From NCBI GenBank assembly GCA_035649895.1, contig DASRIS010000151.1:1-28502 (forward strand): a stretch of DNA of 28,502 bases, given 5' to 3'. The DNA is from DASSUC01 sp035649895. Its GTDB lineage: Bacteria; Actinomycetota; Actinomycetes; Mycobacteriales; Micromonosporaceae. The translations under genes were made by a program, and so were the position numbers. Below the pieces are notes generated by a model, which was not told the DNA's origin, ran no database searches, and saw only the letters and a program-made list of their open reading frames with translations. The stretch's first letter is position 1, and the number at the start of each line of letters is the position of its first letter. Shown piece after piece: positions 23,051 to 28,502 of this stretch.

Positions 23051-24718
23051 GTGGCGTGGTTCAGTGAGTCGGATCTCCGCGGGATGGCGGGCAGCCGTTC
23101 GTATGCGCGAGGAGTCGGCTACGTCGATACGGTCACCGGCCTCGGTGAGCTGCCGGACGGGGTGACGGCGACGGTGCCCGGCACGGGCGGCCGGTATCGG
23201 GTCCGGCTGACCGGCGAGCTCAGCGGAGAGCTCGAGGGCGACTGCACCTGTCCGTACGGGCAGGAGGGGCACTTCTGCAAGCACTGCGTCGCCGTCGGGC
23301 TTCACCTGCTACGGACCGCCGATGCGGCTCCCGATCGGTCGAGTTCGGACAGTAACGTGGGCCGGGCTAGAGGTGGCGCGAAGTTCGACGTACGAAGCTT
23401 TCTCGGCACTATGACGCATGCGGACCTGGTCGATCTGCTGGCCCAGCAGGCGCAGCACGACTCCGGTCTGTTCCGCAAGCTTCGGCTGATGGCCCTGACG
23501 GCGGCGCAGACCCCTGACCTGGCGGAGCTGGATCGGCAGGTGGAGCTGCTCGCGGTCGACTGGCTCGACTACGACGCGGCGGACGGGTACGCCAAGGGCG
23601 CCGATGACCTGCTCCAAGCGCTGAACCAGCTCCTGCCGGCACACGCCGCCGCGGTGCAGCCGCTGCTGCGCCGCGCTATGCGCCACCTCGGCGAGGCGGC
23701 CAACGCGACCGAGGGCGACGCCTATCCGATCACTGAGTCGGCCGGGCAGGCGTGGGAGCTCTATCTTCGGGCGTGCGAGACGGCTCCCCCGGACCCGGTC
23801 GAGCTCGCCGAATGGCTTGTCGGCTTCCAGCTCACCGGTCCCGAGTGGCCAGACCTCTCCGTGGCTGAGGTGGTGGAGCTGCTCGGTGAGACCGGCCTCG
23901 ACCACTACCGTCAACGCCTGGCAGCGGCACCTGCGCACGACCCAGGTCAATGGCGGCTGCGGCACCTTCAGGAGGAGCTGGTCTCGGTAAGCGGGGACAC
24001 CGACGCTCTGGTCAAGTTCCTGGCGGAGGATCTCTCCGGCCCGCACCAGTTCGTCCGCATCGCGCAGCTGCTGTGTGGCGACGGGCGTGATGATGAGGCG
24101 ATCGACTGGCTGGAGCGGGGCTTCGCCACCGGCCAGGGGCCACACGACCATCGCCTGACGACCCTGGTCGACCTGCTGGTCGAGCTCTACACACAGACCG
24201 GCCGGGACGCGCAGGTGATCGGGCTGCGGGAGCGGCACTTCACCGCCGCCGCGGGTGAGAGCAGCTACCGGGCGCTGCGTGCGGCAGCCGAGCGCACTCC
24301 CGAGTGGCCGGCGCTGCGGGCTCGGGCACTGGACCTGCTGCGCCAGCAGGCGCGGGGCCGGGCGGACTGGTTCGCCGCGGACACCCTGGCTCGGGTGCTG
24401 CTCGACGAGGACGAGGTCGCCGAGGCATGGCAGGTGACCCAGGACCACCACTGCACAGAACCGGTACGGCTGGCGGTCACCGCCCGCCGCGCCCAGACCC
24501 ATCCGGCCGACGCTGTCGCCGTCTACCGGCCGATGGTCGCCGCCGCGATCCAACAGACCAATAACGCCGGGTACGAACAGGCCGCCCAGCTGCTGCTGAC
24601 TATGCGCCCCCTCTTCGCCCGCACCGGAGAGGACTTCTCCGACTACGTCACGCAGCTACGCGAGGCCAACCGCCGCAAGCGGAACCTCATCGCCGAGCTG
24701 AACCGCAACGGTCTGTGA
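23051..24718 (+). CDS. second SWIM zinc-finger protein, divergent from the MoxR-VWA operon
   Basis: A 555-residue protein from the GTG at 23051 (ATG at 23039 is an alternative giving 559). The GTG fits the usual family opening, a short stretch followed by FSESDLR and a RSYARGVGYVD helix. The SWIM finger is CTCPYGQEGHFCKH, with C65, C67, C76 and H78 from the GTG start. The remaining ~470 residues are helical with repeat-like Leu/Ala pairs (for example AWQVTQDHHCTEPVRLAV and AVYRPMVAAAI), suggesting a TPR/HEAT-like scaffold. No ribosome binding site is visible before either start; a leaderless transcript is possible. It is separate from, and architecturally different to, the SWIM protein at the operon's end. 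A 10-bp hairpin follows 25 bases after the stop. Role unknown; it may be a partner or regulator of the operon. Confidence 0.82.
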   Translation: MAWFSESDLRGMAGSRSYARGVGYVDTVTGLGELPDGVTATVPGTGGRYRVRLTGELSGELEGDCTCPYGQEGHFCKHCVAVGLHLLRTADAAPDRSSSDSNVGRARGGAKFDVRSFLGTMTHADLVDLLAQQAQHDSGLFRKLRLMALTAAQTPDLAELDRQVELLAVDWLDYDAADGYAKGADDLLQALNQLLPAHAAAVQPLLRRAMRHLGEAANATEGDAYPITESAGQAWELYLRACETAPPDPVELAEWLVGFQLTGPEWPDLSVAEVVELLGETGLDHYRQRLAAAPAHDPGQWRLRHLQEELVSVSGDTDALVKFLAEDLSGPHQFVRIAQLLCGDGRDDEAIDWLERGFATGQGPHDHRLTTLVDLLVELYTQTGRDAQVIGLRERHFTAAAGESSYRALRAAAERTPEWPALRARALDLLRQQARGRADWFAADTLARVLLDEDEVAEAWQVTQDHHCTEPVRLAVTARRAQTHPADAVAVYRPMVAAAIQQTNNAGYEQAAQLLLTMRPLFARTGEDFSDYVTQLREANRRKRNLIAELNRNGL

Positions 24719-24743
24719 TCCCACCGGAGGCCGGCGGCGGCCG

Positions 24744-24784
24744 CCCGCCAGGGCGGTCGCAAGCACATCGATGCCCCTGGCGGG
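24744..24784 (+). terminator. 10-bp hairpin after second SWIM gene
   Basis: CCCGCCAGGG (24744-24753) and CCCTGGCGGG (24775-24784) form a perfect 10-bp stem with a 21-base loop, starting 26 bases after the TGA at 24718. No T-tract follows, which is common for actinomycete terminators. Confidence 0.5.
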
Positions 24785-24945
24785 GCGGCGTGCGGCGCTG
24801 GCAGCGATGCAACATGGGCCTCGTCCCGCGCAGGGTGTGCCCGGCCCTGGGCGCCAAAGCCGCCAGCCACGCAGAACGCGAACGGACCAGGTCAGTTCAC
24901 AGTGGACCCGTGCTGGCTCCTCGTGTGGCGAGCAGGTCCGTGGCC

Positions 24946-24968
24946 TGTTCGGCGCTACCCGCCGAACA
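24946..24968 (-). terminator. 8-bp hairpin, possible terminator of aminopeptidase gene
   Basis: TGTTCGGC (24946-24953) and GCCGAACA (24961-24968) pair perfectly around a 7-base loop, 73 bases beyond the stop of the minus-strand aminopeptidase gene. The stem is symmetrical and could act on either strand. No T-run follows. Confidence 0.38.
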
Positions 24969-25041
24969 CAGGACCACTGGTCAGGAGCGGAGCTGACGGA
25001 GCAAGCTTATGGGATCTCTGGTGCCACTTCGTGCAGCGTCT

Positions 25042-27510
<2,469 letters not shown>

Positions 27511-27554
27511 GTACGATCCTCCCGTCCTTGCGGGTAGGCACGATGGTCTCTACG

Positions 27555-27584
27555 ACGCTAGCCAGCCGACCTCCGCCATGTCGA
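27555..27584 (-). promoter_or_regulatory. candidate promoter of aminopeptidase N gene
   Basis: On the minus strand TCGACA (27584-27579) is followed after 18 bases by TAGCGT (27560-27555). This matches a TTGACA-n18-TAnnnT promoter with one -35 mismatch and places the start of transcription near 27548, about 38 bases before the GTG. Confidence 0.42.
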
Positions 27585-27735
27585 TCGGGTCGGCGACTCG
27601 TCGTACGCCGATGTGGCCGTGCTACTGCGGGTCTCGGCGGTGTATCCCGGTAGTGTGCGCCGGACAGCGCCGCGCTACGGCTCTGCTCAAACAGCCGGTC
27701 GAACACGCGAGATGCTGGCTGCGTCTGGTCAGGGT

Positions 27736-27776
27736 GCCTGGCTGCCAGGCGGTCGGTCTCCGTCCGGCAGCCAGGC
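27736..27776 (-). terminator. 11-bp perfect hairpin after SnoaL-like gene
   Basis: GCCTGGCTGCC (27736-27746) and GGCAGCCAGGC (27766-27776) make a perfect 11-bp stem with a 19-base loop, beginning 10 bases past the stop of the minus-strand SnoaL-like gene (27787). No T-tract. Position and stem strength make a terminator the best reading. Otherwise the 276-bp interval 27511-27786 holds only the aminopeptidase promoter and ribosome binding site. Confidence 0.55.
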
Positions 27777-27786
27777 TGCAGCAGGG

Positions 27787-28227
27787 TCAGGGCATGCCGA
27801 AGGCCCGCCGCAATGCGAAGCCGTCGACATAGGTGTCCTTGCGGGCGACCCGGCCGCCGGAGATCCGGAGCACGTCCATGGCGCTGACGCGGGCCTTCTG
27901 TCCGGTGGGCGTGCCGACGACGTCGCCAACCGGGAACTCCGTGGCGAGCGTCGCCTCGATGACGTACTGCAGCACCGCGAGGTCCTCGCGGACCTCGACG
28001 CTGTTGATCTCCGCACGGTAGTCGGGCATCGCGGTGAAGAAGAAGCTGTACAGGCCGCGGAGAGCCTCCCGGCCGGTGACTGGCTCGGATCCTTCGAGGT
28101 GGAGCTGGAAGGTCATGTCGTCGGTCTGCATCGACAGCAGGTCGTCGACGGAGTGGTCGTTCCAGGCCTGTCCATAGTCGGCTACCAGCTTCTCAGCGGT
28201 GACCGGCGAGGTGAGGCTGTCGGGCAT
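27787..28227 (-). CDS. SnoaL/NTF2-like small protein (ester cyclase-like)
   Basis: A 146-residue protein of the SnoaL-like/NTF2 fold. The N-terminal helix AEKLVADYGQAWNDHSVDDLLSM is followed by DDMTFQLHLEGSEPVTGREALR, the FFFTAMPDYRAEINSVEV strand-turn region and DVLRISGGRVARKDTYVD. These are the usual landmarks of SnoaL-like polyketide cyclase or ester-cyclase-type proteins, compact alpha+beta barrels binding small hydrophobic ligands. Many members are of unknown function, so cyclase activity should not be assumed. ATG at 28227 has only a weak GGTGG site. It is monocistronic, ending at a strong hairpin, and separated from the terpenoid region by 18 kb, so no link to it is claimed. Confidence 0.85.
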   Translation of the reverse strand: MPDSLTSPVTAEKLVADYGQAWNDHSVDDLLSMQTDDMTFQLHLEGSEPVTGREALRGLYSFFFTAMPDYRAEINSVEVREDLAVLQYVIEATLATEFPVGDVVGTPTGQKARVSAMDVLRISGGRVARKDTYVDGFALRRAFGMP

Positions 28228-28373
28228 TGTGAACCACCATTCAGTAGGGGCAGAAACGTTGACGGGCAGTCGGTACGCGGCCCCGCGCGCTTACGAGCGG
28301 GTCGGCGGCGTCAGCCTAGGCCAGCATCGGCTTGCGGGCGGTCGCATCCGCAGCCCGACGAGAGATCCGATGG

Positions 28374-28502
28374 TCACCAAAGCAGCACGATCATGTAGAC
28401 GGCGAGGTAGCCGACCAGGCCATACTCGGTGTCGTCCGCGGGCGGTGCGGCGCCCGCGGCGACAGCCGCCCGTCCGTCTCGGCGGACGCGTACCCGGCAA
28501 CT
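28374..28502 (-). CDS. possible 3' end of a membrane protein, cut by right edge
   Basis: A minus-strand frame open from the window edge ends at TGA (28376-28374). Its last residues, EYGLVGYLAVYMIVLLW, form a plausible hydrophobic C-terminal helix after a Pro/Ala/Asp-rich stretch. No start is in the window and the upstream Arg-rich residues are unconvincing, so it may be a chance frame. No other gene is seen in 28228-28373. Confidence 0.25.
   Translation of the reverse strand, partial: SCRVRVRRDGRAAVAAGAAPPADDTEYGLVGYLAVYMIVLLW

Larger units (their letters stand above)
24719..25041. other. 323-bp convergent intergenic region
   Basis: This lies between the SWIM gene (plus strand) and aminopeptidase N (minus strand), whose 3' ends face each other. 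It holds the hairpins at 24744-24784 and 24946-24968. Open frames crossing it show no family resemblance, and no RNA gene was recognised. Confidence 0.55.

Noticed and set aside
27613..28398. 261-codon plus-strand frame over the SnoaL-like gene
   Set aside because: The minus frame has SnoaL/NTF2 landmarks and a hairpin at its end; the plus frame has none.

Overview
The window is high-GC DNA with GTG/ATG starts, frequent 4-base stop/start overlaps and GGAGG-type ribosome binding sites. This is typical of an actinomycete. Codon preference and gene content would fit the Micromonosporaceae or a relative, but the genus cannot be fixed from the sequence alone. No tRNA, rRNA, CRISPR array, transposase or integrase was seen.

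Region A (1-9517, + strand) is the downstream part of what looks like a terpenoid or prenylated-metabolite biosynthetic cluster, cut by the left edge. It holds a 5'-truncated UbiA-family membrane prenyltransferase, a polyprenyl diphosphate synthase, a 1067-residue ThDP-dependent enzyme, a MacB/LolD-type ABC ATPase with its 834-residue FtsX-type permease, and a cytochrome P450 whose heme domain closely resembles CYP102 (P450 BM3) but has no reductase. The ThDP enzyme is two acetolactate-synthase-like units fused in tandem, and the cofactor-binding site of the first unit is degenerate. Apparent logic: make a polyprenyl diphosphate, transfer or cyclise it (UbiA), tailor it (ThDP enzyme, P450), and export it or provide resistance (ABC).

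Region B (9415-10227, - strand) is a relic. The first ~167 residues of a GH4 6-phospho-glycosidase are joined in frame to an internal piece of a BadF/BadG-type N-acetylglucosamine-kinase-like protein, then the reading frame decays. An ancestral GH4-kinase sugar operon was probably collapsed by deletion beside the biosynthetic cluster.

Region C (10317-22742, - strand, plus a divergent gene at 23051-24718) is the most striking part. It is a compact five-gene operon: DUF4132-like protein, 1616-residue protein of unknown function with a C-terminal winged-helix-like segment, MoxR-type AAA+ ATPase, DUF5682 fused to a VWA domain, and a SWIM zinc-finger protein. A second SWIM protein is transcribed divergently from a 308-bp control region containing a promoter candidate and two inverted repeats. 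The parts list matches the uncharacterised E. coli yehI(molR)/yehL/yehM/yehP/yehQ neighbourhood and recalls MoxR-VWA NTP-dependent systems proposed to act in biological conflict. Its function is unknown; a defence or stress-response chaperone/remodelling machine is an inference.

Region D (24719-28502) is housekeeping-like: a convergent intergenic region with two hairpins, an M1 aminopeptidase N (- strand) with a good promoter candidate, a small SnoaL/NTF2-like protein (- strand) followed by an 11-bp hairpin, and a possible 3' end of a membrane protein at the right edge.
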